From Macrolepiota albuminosa (Eukaryota > Basidiomycota > Agaricomycetes > Agaricales > Agaricaceae), in NCBI GenBank assembly GCA_027475525.1, contig JAMWFC010000117.1, forward strand, positions 1,350,183 through 1,414,182: a stretch of DNA of 64,000 bases, read 5' to 3'. The position numbers were made by a program, and so were the translations under genes. Each line of letters begins with the position of its first letter. The stretch's first letter is position 1. The notes beneath the pieces were generated by a model, which searched no databases, was not told the DNA's origin, and was given only the letters and a program-made list of their open reading frames with translations. Positions 47,207 through 56,948 of this stretch are shown here, piece after piece.

Positions 47207-50200
47207 TTGATGCTACGACGGGCACCGACGACCAACGATGGCAAAGTCATTGACCGTCTCCAGGAAAGTACCCGAATTAACAAACCCTTTAAGCCCCCAA
47301 CGCTGTTAATCCCTGTCGAGCGTGTCCAGCCACAACGCAAACGAAAACGGGTTTCGTACAAGGGTCAACAGGGTGTAGATGATGATTCAGAAGATGACGA
47401 TGAAGCTTCCAGAAAGAAGAAGAAGAAGAAGAAAGATGGTCACGATGGGAACTACAACAACGAAGAAGACCTTCTTGCCGCTATCAAGACCTACCCTGTG
47501 TATAAACCGAAGCCATTCGAGCAGGTTGTTCGAAGGTTTTCAATGCCTGCGATGACGAACAAGGACGGGACTTCTGTCCCTCTACTACCCACCAATATAT
47601 CACTTGGGATCCGCCCAAAAGCGAAAATAATACCCAGGCCGTTGCATGACCCCATGGAGGACCATGCGATTGTTCTTTATGATCCTACGATTGACGATCG
47701 AGAAACAGACGAAGAGAGGAAGGAACGCGAGAAAGAAGAGGCGAAGGAGAAAGCAGCGCAAGAAGCAAGGGCAAAGACTGCAGGCATGTACAATCCACAC
47801 AAGAGCCTGAGGGTTCTACTTGGCGAAGGGAAAGACCAGAAAGAAAAAACAGACAAAGTACCTGTCGTCATTGACCCGAAATTGTGTAAAGTTCTCCGAC
47901 CCCACCAGGTCGAGGGTGTCAAGGTGAGTTGCGCCTAAAGACAATTTATATGCTTTGGACAATGTTTCCTAGTTCTTGTATAAATGCGCCTCGGGAATGC
48001 TCATGGAAAACCAATACGGTTGTATCATGGCCGATGAAATGGGCTTGGGGAAGACTCTTCAATGTATAGCGTTGCTTTGGACACTACTCAAACAGTCGCC
48101 TCGCGCTGCAAAGCCTACTATAGAAAAGTGTATCATTGCTTGTCCTTCTAGTCTGGTAAAAAACTGGGCCAACGAATTTGGTACGTTGTTGATTTCTCCC
48201 TCCGGATTCTGCTAATTAGATGGATTCTCAGTCAAATGGCTAGGGAAGGACGCGTTGAACCCGTTAGCTATTGACGGAAAAGGTGGTAAGAGCGAACTAT
48301 TGGAAAAGGTTGCCCGTTGGGTAGCTGCCTCAGGGAGGAATGTCACTCAACCAGGCAAGATTTCTCCATAGGATATCCGCACCCTAGCTGATTTTTGCGA
48401 AAGTGATGATTGTTTCGTATGAAACTCTACGGACGCTTGGAGTGTATCTTGCAAATTGTAGTGTTGGTTTACTTTTATGTGACGAGGGACATAGGCTCAA
48501 GAATTCAGGCGAGTTTTTATTGTTGCCAGAGCAGAACTGGTGATGACGCCCACGGCAGAATCCTTGACATACCAAGCGCTCAATGCTTTGAATGTTAAAC
48601 GACGCGTCATTTTGACGGGAACTCCCATTCAGGCAGGTACCGTACGTTGATGTGTGCTAAAGCCCACCCTGACCCTTGCATGGACAGAACGACCTTACAG
48701 AGTACTTTTCCCTTCTGAGTTTCGCCAATCCCAACTTTTTAGGCTCTAAGAATGATTTCCGGAAGAATTTTGAGAATTTGATCATTCGTGGACGAGATGC
48801 AGAAGCTACAGATGAAGTCAAGGCGAAAAGCGAGGAGAAGCTAAAGGAACTGGGTGGACTTGTGACAAAGTTTATCATCCGGAGAACAAACGACCTTCTC
48901 TCCAAATACCGTTTGTTCCAGTTTTTCTCGATGGCGGTTTTACTGGATCCCTGAAAATCTCGTTGATAGTTCCTGTGAAATACGAGCACGTCGTGTTTTG
49001 CGGACTCTCGGAATTTCAACTGTCGCTTTACCGACTGTTCATTTCTTCTCCGGAGATCAAAGCTCTCCTGCGAGGAGTGGATTCTCAACCTCTGAAGGCG
49101 ATCAACATTCTCAAGAAGCTATGTAACCATCCAGAGCTCCTAAACCTTCCTGAAGACCTTCGAGGAAGTGAGCATTTGATTCCAGAAGGCTTTGCAGGCC
49201 CTGGTGCCTCTGGCCGAGGACGGAGTCAGACAGTCCGATGTGACTGGAGTGGCAAGTTTGTAGTGTTGGAGCGGTGCGTCAACATATGCGATGCATTGGA
49301 TGATTTTATGACTGTGTGATAGGTTCCTGCATCACATCAAAACACATACGACAGACAAGATTGTGTTAATCAGCAATTACACGCAGACGCTAGATCTGTT
49401 TGAAAAACTTTGCCGAAGCAAAAAGTCCGTTCCATCTGTGACAATCTGTAAGGATACTCTAATGATGTATCTTGCAGATATGGGTTTTTCCGGTTGGATG
49501 GTACAATGACTATCACGAAGCGACAGAAGCTTGTTGATCAGTTCAATGATCCTGAAGGGAAAGAGTTTATCTTTCTCTTGAGCAGCAAAGCAGGTGGATG
49601 TGGTATCAACCTCATCGGCGCCAATCGGCTTGTTCTGTTTGACCCTGGTGAGTTGATGCTCCACGCGACGCGAATGGCTTAGCCGGAACTACTTGGTCTA
49701 GACTGGAATCCAGCAGCTGATCAGCAGGCCTTGGCACGTGTGTGGCGTGACGGGCAAAAGAAGGAATGTAAGAGAGTCTACTCCCACGCGTTGGCGCTGA
49801 ACGTGACTTGTGTTAGGTTTTGTGTACCGGTTCATATCGACGGGGACGATTGAGGAAAAGATTTTCCAGCGACAGGCAAATAAGCAGGCTCTTTCGTCTG
49901 CCGTGGTGGATGAGAAGGAGGACACTGAGCGACATTTTTCGCTGGATGCACTGCGGCAGCTGTTCAACTTTAACGAGAAAACGCTGTGCGAGACACATGA
50001 AACATTCAAGTGTAAACGTTGCAAGGACGGGAGGCAAATTGCCAAGTCTCCGGCTCTGTTATACGGCGACGCAAGCACGTAAGTGGATGTTTTCTTCCCT
50101 GAAAACGATAACAAGATAAATTGGTAGATGGAACCACTTTACAAACGGGGAGCTGGAAAACAACCACGATGACCTGCTACGAGCGGAAGTTGGATTGGCA

Positions 50201-50236
50201 GAGGTATCATATGTATTCCAGTACATCAGTCATTAG
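47207..50236 (+). CDS. RAD54: RAD54, Swi2/Snf2 DNA translocase of homologous recombination
   Basis: Rad54 drives Rad51-mediated strand invasion and remodels nucleosomes. The start at 47207/47210 gives [20 protein letters not shown] with a basic, acidic-patch N-terminus. Helicase motifs are all present: [27 protein letters not shown] (Walker A), [22 protein letters not shown] (DEGH box), [49 protein letters not shown] and [15 protein letters not shown] (motif VI). The C-terminal cap reads CKRCKDGR and [15 protein letters not shown]. About nine introns of 48-60 nt are needed. The stop TAG at 50234-50236 lies at the left edge of the 77-bp duplication and is 9 bp from the stop of LIN1 on the other strand. 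Length is about 830 residues, as expected. Confidence 0.95.
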
Positions 50237-50389
50237 CATCATGTATCATTGGATTACATCCTCCCAGTCTGCCCATTCGCCGTCGACGGCACGGACCTTG
50301 ACTTTCTCGCCGGCATCATGTATCATTGGATTACATCCTCCCAGTCTGCCCATTCGCCGTCGACGGCACGGACCTTGACTTTCTCGCCG
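50236..50389. repeat. 77-bp exact tandem duplication #9 (probable assembly join)
   Basis: Copies 50236-50312 and 50313-50389, at the tail-to-tail junction of RAD54 and LIN1. Both copies contain the LIN1 stop. The LIN1 frame needs one extra base at 50389/50390. Confidence 0.97.
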
Positions 50390-51468
50390 GCACGCCGAAA
50401 TACGAGGCCTTCATCCAGGCCTTCATCTCGTCCTCGCTAAAGGGACCAAAGACCTGGTCGGGCTGGGGCCGTTGGGAATGTCCCACTTGTATTCGTAGCG
50501 TACGTCGGCAGAAGGGGCAACCCACGCAGAGTCGACAGAGCCAGAGGCTCGGACAGACCGTACGAGCTCTTCGTAGGTCTTGGAGTAGATGTCTGACTCG
50601 CCGAGGGCCATGATATTGGACGCGAGATGGGTGATTTTCTCGATTTGGGTGGGTTCGCGTATGGCGTCGGGTGCCGCTGGTTTAGATTGAGCTCTGCAAT
50701 AGAAATGAGTCTAGTTGGGTATGAGAGTGGAATAAGAGACCTTTTGGCCTGTACGCCGAGACGCTGTAGAGCTTCAAGGACGGTCTCGCCCTTTTTGAGC
50801 ATGGCAAGGAGTTCCTTCTCGAGATTGGGCATTCCACCGCTCTCCTGCAGTTCCTTTTCCTCTGCCTGGAGTTTGTCGCGCTGGGCCTTGTCGTGGAGGC
50901 GCTTCCTGCGACGGGCCTGCTTGATCTCGCGGTCGCTGAGTCCGTCCATCCATTTGTCGTGGACGGCGTGGACATCTACTGATCGGACATAATTGCCGTC
51001 CTCGGTAAACTTGCCCTCCTCCATCTCGTCGCGCATGTTAAAGGAGGACATCTCGTAGCCCATGCCTGCTTTTTTGCGGCGCTCGGCGTCGTCCTCGTCC
51101 TCTGGCTCCGAGTCTTCCTCGGACGCAGAGGCGGAGTCGTTGAATTCCTGGCCCTCGATGTCGCCGAGACGGAGGTACTCGTCTTTCTTTTTCTTCTTGG
51201 GTGGTGGAGCGGGGTCGTGGTCTAGGGCGAACATGTCGTCGACGTCGTCGTCATTAGAGGGCTTGTGCTTGCGGCTCTCGACGACGCCCTCGCCATCATC
51301 GCTGGAGTCGGAGTCGTAGCCGTCTGTGCGGACGCGGTTGCGACGGTGGGATGTGGACTCGAGTGCGGCGTCGACGTCGTCTGCGAAGCGGGCAGGATCG
51401 TCGGCAGGATCGACGAAGCGGGTCTTTTTAGTGGTGGCGGAGGAGTTGGTTGCGGCGGCGCGCTTCAT
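50323..51468 (-). CDS. LIN1: LIN1 / CD2BP2-like U5 snRNP protein with GYF domain
   Basis: Lin1 (Snu40, human CD2BP2) binds the U5 snRNP protein Prp6 through its GYF domain. The best start is 51468 (MKRAAATNSSATTKKTRFVD). The N-terminus is acidic, with ADDVDAALES, a KKKKKDEYLRLGDIEGQEFN patch and RKKAGMGYEMSSFNMRDEME, the family hallmark. The middle reads SVDVHAVHDKWMDGLSDREI and LLAMLKKGETVLEALQRLG. The GYF domain has YEYKWDI, then VFGPFSEDEMKAWMKASYFG and EKVKVRAVDGEWADWEDVIQ. Two single-base frame changes occur in it: one near 50459-50462 inside a C run (coding strand), one exactly at the edge of the 77-bp duplication. The stop is at 50323-50325, or equivalently 50246-50248 in the first copy. 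Confidence 0.87.
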
Positions 51469-51601
51469 GGGAGAGTAGAGGCGAGTCACATGAGAGGCTC
51501 GTCGCGGTGGACGGTGTTGGAGTCGTGGCTGGGCCGTCAGCTGATTTATAGTGAAATCCTGAAATTATATTTATCCTCGGTCACACCGGATATCCTCTCC
51601 G

Positions 51602-53311
51602 ATGCTTTCTACTTCCTTCAGCCAGCTCCTGGGCTACTCGTCCATCGCCTGCTGGCTCGGTGCTCAGTTTCCGTGAGTTCGTCGTCCGACACGACGTCCC
51701 CGCACACTCACCAGTCCCAGCCAACTTGTAGAGAACATCAAGAGGCAGTCTTGTGCAGGCCTTGCTCTGCCATTCCTCGCCAACTGGTTCCTCGGTGCGT
51801 TCGTTCTCTTGCTCCTTGCTCGCCCTCATGCTCGTCGTAGGCGATGTCTCCAACCTCATCGGCTGCATCCTCACCAACCAGCTGCCCTTCCAGGTCTGCT
51901 TAAGCTTATCTATGTCCACCGGACCTCGTCCGCTTATCTCTACACAGACGTATCTCGCCATGTACTTTGTATTCGTAGACCTTACTCTCGTTTCCCAATA
52001 TTTCTACTATTATTCCCGCCCTATCCCACTCCTACGCACTCGTCCACTCTCCTCTGTCTCCCGCACCCGCACATCCGTAGATCGCGTCCGTTACCGCACT
52101 CTCTCTGTCGTCGCAGCCGTCCACTCTCCTCTGTCTCCCGCACCCGCACATCCGTAGATCGCGTCCGTTACCGCACTCTCTCTGTCGTCGCAGCCAACGT
52201 CGCAGCCTCTGCGCCCTCGCAGCTCAGCAGGACGAGCATGCCCACGTCGACCACCGCCGACACTGGCCTCCTGACGACGTCGACGTCGACGAGAACGCAC
52301 TCGGCGCACTCGCCGACAGCTTCCACTCCGAGGCAGGCCCCGAGACTCGCAGAGAGAGAATATCGTGGAGCATTGAGCGCTACAGACAACGCTCCAGAAG
52401 CCTTGGCGGCGGCGCATTCTCCGTCCGGTCCGACTCTGACGATATTCTGCATGATGCCGCGCACCGTGGACGCCCGCTGGAACGGGAGGTGCATGTCGGC
52501 GGCGGTGTCGCCTTGGAGGTCGACCCAGAGGCGGTGAGTCCCAGCAGACTCCATTCCAAGGCGAGAGCAAGCACGATCATGTTTCTGGGGGTGTGGGCAT
52601 TGTTTGGGATCGCCCATCAGAGACAGCGGGGTCTGGCCACGACGACGGGCGTTGTGCTGAGCGCCCGCGGGGACGTCACCTCGCCCGTTGACGAACGCGC
52701 GATTGGACGCACTTTTGCTTGGTTGTGTACGACGCTCTACCTGACTTCGCGTCTGCCGCAGATATGGAAGAACGTGAGTGCTTTGGTCCCAAGTCGAACC
52801 GTCTGACGCTCTTCAGTATGTTCGGAAATCCGTAGAGGTGAGATGTCCTGTGTGTTGCCAACAGCCGTCGCTGATGCTGGACTGCAGGGCCTGTCGATGT
52901 ATCTGTTTGTGTTTGCCTTTCTAGGGAACGCCTTTTATGTAGCGTCGATCTTGACATCGCCGGATCTGCATACGCCTATCTGTTTGTGTTTGCCTTTCTA
53001 GGGAACGCCTTTTATGTAGCGTCGATCTTGACATCGCCGGATCTGCATACGCCAGAGTCGGCGGCGTTCCTCTCAGAGAGTATCCCGTGCGTGTTGCGTG
53101 TTGTGGTGTGCAAGTGCTCACTGTGTGCAGATACCTCCTGGGGAGCGGAGGGACGCTGATGTTTGACGTGGTGATTGTGTCGCAGTCGTTCATGTACAGA
53201 CCACGGGCACGACGCCACAGCGCACTGTACAGCAGACTGTCAGAGGAAGAGCGGGGACTGCTGGGAGACGAGCATGGCCGGGGACGGACCAGTAGTAGCG
53301 ACATGTTGTAA
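51602..53311 (+). CDS. PQ-loop repeat vacuolar transporter (RTC2/YPQ family)
   Basis: Ypq proteins export basic amino acids from the vacuole and have seven membrane helices with two PQ-loops. The start at 51602 gives MLSTSFSQLLGYSSIACWLG, the first helix, then QFPSQLVENIKRQSCAGLAL with PFLANWFLGDVSNLIGCIL and TYLAMYFVFVDLTLVSQYFY. A long Ser/Arg-rich cytoplasmic loop follows, with ERISWSIERYRQRSRSLGGG. The second half has RTFAWLCTTLYLTSRLPQIW (second PQ-loop), GLSMYLFVFAFLGNAFYVAS and YLLGSGGTLMFDVVIVSQSF. It ends RTSSSDML at 53309-53311. Two 77-bp duplications interrupt it. At the first, one copy must go and one base be added at 52194/52195; at the second, removal alone suffices. Confidence 0.85.
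52041..52194. repeat. 77-bp exact tandem duplication #10 (probable assembly join)
   Basis: Copies 52041-52117 and 52118-52194, in the cytoplasmic-loop exon of the PQ-loop gene. Frame arithmetic upstream and downstream requires one extra base at 52194/52195. Confidence 0.97.
52900..53053. repeat. 77-bp exact tandem duplication #11 (probable assembly join)
   Basis: Copies 52900-52976 and 52977-53053, in the exon reading GLSMYLFVFAFLGNAFYVAS. Removal of one copy gives SPDLHTPESAAFLSESIP in frame. Confidence 0.97.
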
Positions 53312-53325
53312 TAATAGATCCAAAT

Positions 53326-54455
53326 ATGCCTTCTTCCCTCTACGACTCTCTGCTGCTCAACGCCAACCCCGCCGTCGAGCTCGCACAGTCGTCGCCGTAC
53401 AGCCTTGTGAGCTCATCGTCGCCCACCGCTGCCCCGCTCACTCCTGTCTAGCGTGCCCTCGTCCTCGACTACCTCGCCCACCGCGGCTTCACAAACACCG
53501 CCGCCGTCTTTGCCAGAGAGAGCACCGTGCGCCATCTCACTCCCGACGGCGACGAGATCACCGTTGCCCACGACCTCCCACCGCACGAGCTAGCACGCAT
53601 CGTCCAGCGCAAGCGTACGCCCACACCGTGTCCCCCCGCCCCTGCCTGATCTCATATTCCCAGAGATATACCACCACATCCAGTGCGGCCGCGTCGACGA
53701 AGCAACTCGTCTCCTCAAGTCCCATTTCCCCGCCGTCCTCACCGCCCCCGTCCCCGACCGTCCACGCCCCGTCACACCGCCCCGTCGTATCTCCGACGTC
53801 ATACCCTACGCCTCTGCCACGTCCACCAACCCCAAGCATCTCGCGCTCAACCTCCGCGTCCTCGCCTTCATCGAGGCATGCCGCACCCGCCCTCTGCACT
53901 ACCCCCCGCGCAACGACGACGTCGATACCCCAACCACTACTGACCAGATGACCCTGCTCAACATGGCCCAAAAGCTCCTTGCTCATGCCCAGATGCTCCC
54001 CGACGACGCAGACCGCAAGATCTTCATCGCAGAGCTCAAGAACGTCGGCGGGCTCCTGGCTTACAAGGTCCCCGAGGAGAGCTCGATGAGAAAGTACCTC
54101 GCCCAAGAGCGTCGCGACGCAGTCGCCGATCAGATCCATCGTGCCATCCTCGGTGTGTTTTCTTAGCCCTTGCGTCCTTTTTATTCTCAATGTTTTCTCG
54201 TCAAGAGCACTCGGGCGTATGCTCGATTTCGTCCTTGGAGTTACTCGTACGGTACACATCGAGCGTGTGGCATTTCGCAAACAAGATGGACGTTAAACCC
54301 CGTCCAGGTGCGCTCCTTCCTCCAACCCAACACTCTGCCCAGACCAAGGAGCCCGAGGTAAGCCTGTCTATCTTGTCTTTGAAGTTGCTTTGCTAATTTC
54401 CATGTAGACCGTCCCGCCATTCGACCTCGGCATCTTCCTCGACCAAAAGTCATGA
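53326..54455 (+). CDS. LisH-CTLH-CRA protein (RanBPM/GID-type, no SPRY domain)
   Basis: Proteins with this plan are scaffold subunits of the GID/CTLH ubiquitin ligase. The start at 53326 gives MPSSLYDSLLLNANPAVELA. The first intron joins SSPYSL to RALVLDYLAHRGFTNTAAVF, the LisH motif. Exon 3 reads YHHIQCGRVDEATRLLKSHF, the CTLH region, then LNLRVLAFIEACR. The CRA part has LLNMAQKLLAHAQMLPDDAD, ELKNVGGLLAYKVPEESSMR and YLAQERRDAVADQIHRAILG, then SISSLELLVRYTSSVWHFAN. The end is TVPPFDLGIFLDQKS at 54455. The SPRY domain found in RanBPM and yeast Vid30/Gid1 is missing, and the gene starts only 15 bp after the preceding stop, so there is no room for it. Length is about 300 residues. Confidence 0.77.
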
Positions 54456-54480
54456 AACCTTTACTTATTGGCATTATATA

Positions 54481-55452
54481 TCATTGTACCACCTCTATAT
54501 CGTCCCATCGTCCCCTGTTTAGTTTTCCAAGGATTGTACTAGATACAGCGCATTCGCGCAACCCCAATATACGCAGATCGTTCCACCTGCTCCATTCCAC
54601 TCGCTCAAAGGCCTTGTCCGAGTCTTCCACGAGGCTGAGCCAAGAGTTGTAAGAGAGATCCAAGACGACCAGCAGCGGGCATGTGTTTGGAAGCCGATGG
54701 AGGGGTATTGGGTGAGCCAAGAGTTGTAAGAGAGATCCAAGACGACCAGCAGCGGGCATGTGTTTGGAAGCCGATGGAGGGGTATTGGGGCGGGGAGACT
54801 GAGTAGAGCCATACGAGTGATGGTCGGGGGGAGACTGAGGAGTGTGGACGTTGCCAGACGGACAGAGATGAGAACAAGAGTACCAAGAGGCTCTGCGCCT
54901 GCGACTTGGCCGTATCCCAGTCGTCAGGTCGTGCTTCCTATTCCCTCTGCCGCGAATGAAGTAATCGTCTCGCAGCTGCGCCTGGGGCGAAACGACGATC
55001 AGCTCTGTGTCCGCGTGGTGATCTGGCTCGTACAAAGGCCAGAGTTTCGTGCCGGCCAATGGCTCATGCACGGCCATGTCGCGGACGAGGTCGCGGCGCA
55101 GATGCGGGGCCAGCCACGGGACGACGTCGTGTGTGAACTCGTGCGCAGGCATGGAAGCGAGCACGCGGAGACAGAGACTCGTCAGAGACGGCAGGCGCGA
55201 GGACGCGAGGGCAGGAATGACAAGGGAAAGCGCACGCGCACGCCAAGCGGGGGTGGCGTGGGTGTCGTGGGTGCATGTCCAGCTCTTGGGCGGGCGTGGC
55301 CCCGCTGGCGGGTTCTTGTCGTCACTCCGGCCTTGGACAGGAGCCAGCGGGCGCGCGACGTGTGTGCGTGAACGACAGATATTCTGTGTGCGCCGGAAAT
55401 GCTCCCCGCGCAGGTTGTGCAAGAGGTCGTTGACTCGTTTGTCGCCAGTCAT
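54481..55452 (-). CDS. Poorly resolved leucine-rich-repeat-like protein
   Basis: The minus-strand frames start with MTGDKRVNDLLHNLRGEHFR and end with ECAVSSTILGKLNRGRWDD before the stop at 54481. The best-supported part reads LPNTCPLLVVLDLSYNSWL and WSRWNDLRILGLRECAVSST, an LRR-like pattern seen in fungal F-box/RNI proteins. Between these, no single frame looks natural. The 77-bp duplication at 54636-54789 accounts for part of this; introns or further indels may account for the rest. The gene is convergent with the LisH-CTLH-CRA gene, 25 bp apart. I do not assign a function. Confidence 0.4.
   Translation of the reverse strand: MTGDKRVNDLLHNLRGEHFRRTQNICRSRTHVARPLAPVQGRSDDKNPPAGPRPPKSWTCTHDTHATPAWRARALSLVIPALASSRLPSLTSLCLRVLASMPAHEFTHDVVPWLAPHLRRDLVRDMAVHEPLAGTKLWPLYEPDHHADTELIVVSPQAQLRDDYFIRGRGNRKHDLTTGIRPSRRRRASWYSCSHLCPSGNVHTPQSPPDHHSYGSTQSPRPNTPPSASKHMPAAGRLGSLLQLLAHPIPLHRLPNTCPLLVVLDLSYNSWLSLVEDSDKAFERVEWSRWNDLRILGLRECAVSSTILGKLNRGRWDDIEVVQ
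54636..54789. repeat. 77-bp exact tandem duplication #12 (probable assembly join)
   Basis: Copies 54636-54712 and 54713-54789, inside the LRR-like gene. The phrase LPNTCPLLVVLDLSYNSWL is repeated because of it. Confidence 0.97.
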
Positions 55453-55483
55453 GTCAGAAAAACATTAAAGATTGTCATTATAT

Positions 55484-56830
55484 CTATTCTAACGGCGTAA
55501 ATGGACTCCGTCTGTACGCGGGCGCCTCAATGATGGGTGGTAGCGACTTGGCAAGCTCAGCAGTGCCAGCCGGGAACGGCAGATCGTCCACACCCTTGGG
55601 CAGCACCTTTTCATACAACCCCTTTGCCTGATTATGCGCGCTCAGCGCATTCATCTTCTTCTTCGCATCGCGGATCAGCACATGCGCGTCGTCGACGCCT
55701 GGGATGTTGCCTCGCACAAACACCAGGTTCAGTGCCGAGTCGACGCGCACCACAGAGAGGTTTTGGACAGTGACGCGTGTGTTGCCCATGCGCCCTGCCA
55801 TCTTCTTGCCGGGCCACACACGGCCGGGGTCCTGCGCGGGATGAGTGCACGAATGAAAGAAATCGCGAGGGAAATATATACCTGGCAGTTACCGGCAGAC
55901 CCAGATGAGCGGTGGGAGATGGAGACACCATGACTCGCTGCGAGACCGTGGAAGCCCCATCGCTTCATTCCACCCTGGAAACCTTTACCAATGCTGAGAT
56001 GGAGCATAAGAAAGTCATTGACATGACATGAGAGACGGTGAGCCGTACGAGTTGGCAACCACGTCGACGTATTGGCCTGGCACAAAGTGAATCGCAGACA
56101 ATGTCGTACCTTTGACGACATACGTTAGCTCTGCATGGCTGGTATAAAATCGACCCACACACCGACGGGAACAAGAGCATCAGGCGTCACAGGAAACTCT
56201 TTCACAATCCGTTTCGGTGGAACATTCGCTTTCTTGAAATGTCCCAACATCTGTCGCGTCGTCGTCTTCACGGGTCTATCCGACGCAGCAACGGTGGAAC
56301 ATTCGCTTTCTTGAAATGTCCCAACATCTGTCGCGTCGTCGTCTTCACGGGTCTATCCGACGCAGCAACTGCACGGCATGGTACACCGAGTGGTCCCGCC
56401 TCACAGTCTGGATATTCGCCGTAACTTGACAATTTTCCAACTATTGCATGCACACCGGTACACCGAGTGGTCCCGCCTCACAGTCTGGATATTCGCCGTA
56501 ACTTGACAATTTTCCAACTATTGCATGCACACCGGTCAATGCGTCGGTCCGGTCCAAGCAAGCAGAGGAGAGATCAAAACGCACCTGGAGCACAGTCACC
56601 GGAACGCGCGCGCCCTGGTCGTTCCAGAGGACGGCCATACCGCGCTTCCGCGCAATCACACCCGTCCGTATCGAGTTGGGCGACCATTTTGCAGGCTCGG
56701 TGGTAGACTTGGCGGTCGACGAGCTGGCGACCGGAGTGGCTTTTGCGATGCCTGTCGTATGGAGGTGCCTCGCGCGGCACATGGCGCCCAGTGGAGGCCG
56801 TTGAAGAGCCCACAGCCTGAACTGGAGCAT
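55484..56830 (-). CDS. MRPL9: Mitochondrial large-subunit ribosomal protein uL3m
   Basis: uL3 sits near the peptidyl-transferase centre. The N-terminus from 56830 ([25 protein letters not shown]) is a mitochondrial leader. The body has [20 protein letters not shown] with RVPVTVLQ, then after an intron [20 protein letters not shown] and [20 protein letters not shown]. The family signature follows: [59 protein letters not shown]. It ends [13 protein letters not shown] at 55484. Two 77-bp duplications lie in it (56215-56368 and 56380-56533). At 56368/56369 one base is missing: adding it joins HAVQ to VAASDRPVK. The second falls mostly in an intron. It diverges from RRN6, with start codons about 120 bp apart. 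Confidence 0.92.
56215..56368. repeat. 77-bp exact tandem duplication #13 (probable assembly join)
   Basis: Copies 56215-56291 and 56292-56368, in a uL3m exon. One base is lost at 56368/56369. Confidence 0.97.
56380..56533. repeat. 77-bp exact tandem duplication #14 (probable assembly join)
   Basis: Copies 56380-56456 and 56457-56533, at an exon/intron boundary of uL3m, only 11 bp after the previous duplication. Confidence 0.97.
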
Positions 56831-56948
56831 AATTATTGGTCGTAATGTGTCTGAAATCGGAATCCGGAAAAGAGTCGAGAAAAAGTTTGGCGGACCTTCA
56901 AACTCGCAACGGTCGATTACTTACAACTACGCTACGAGCTCAAATGGA

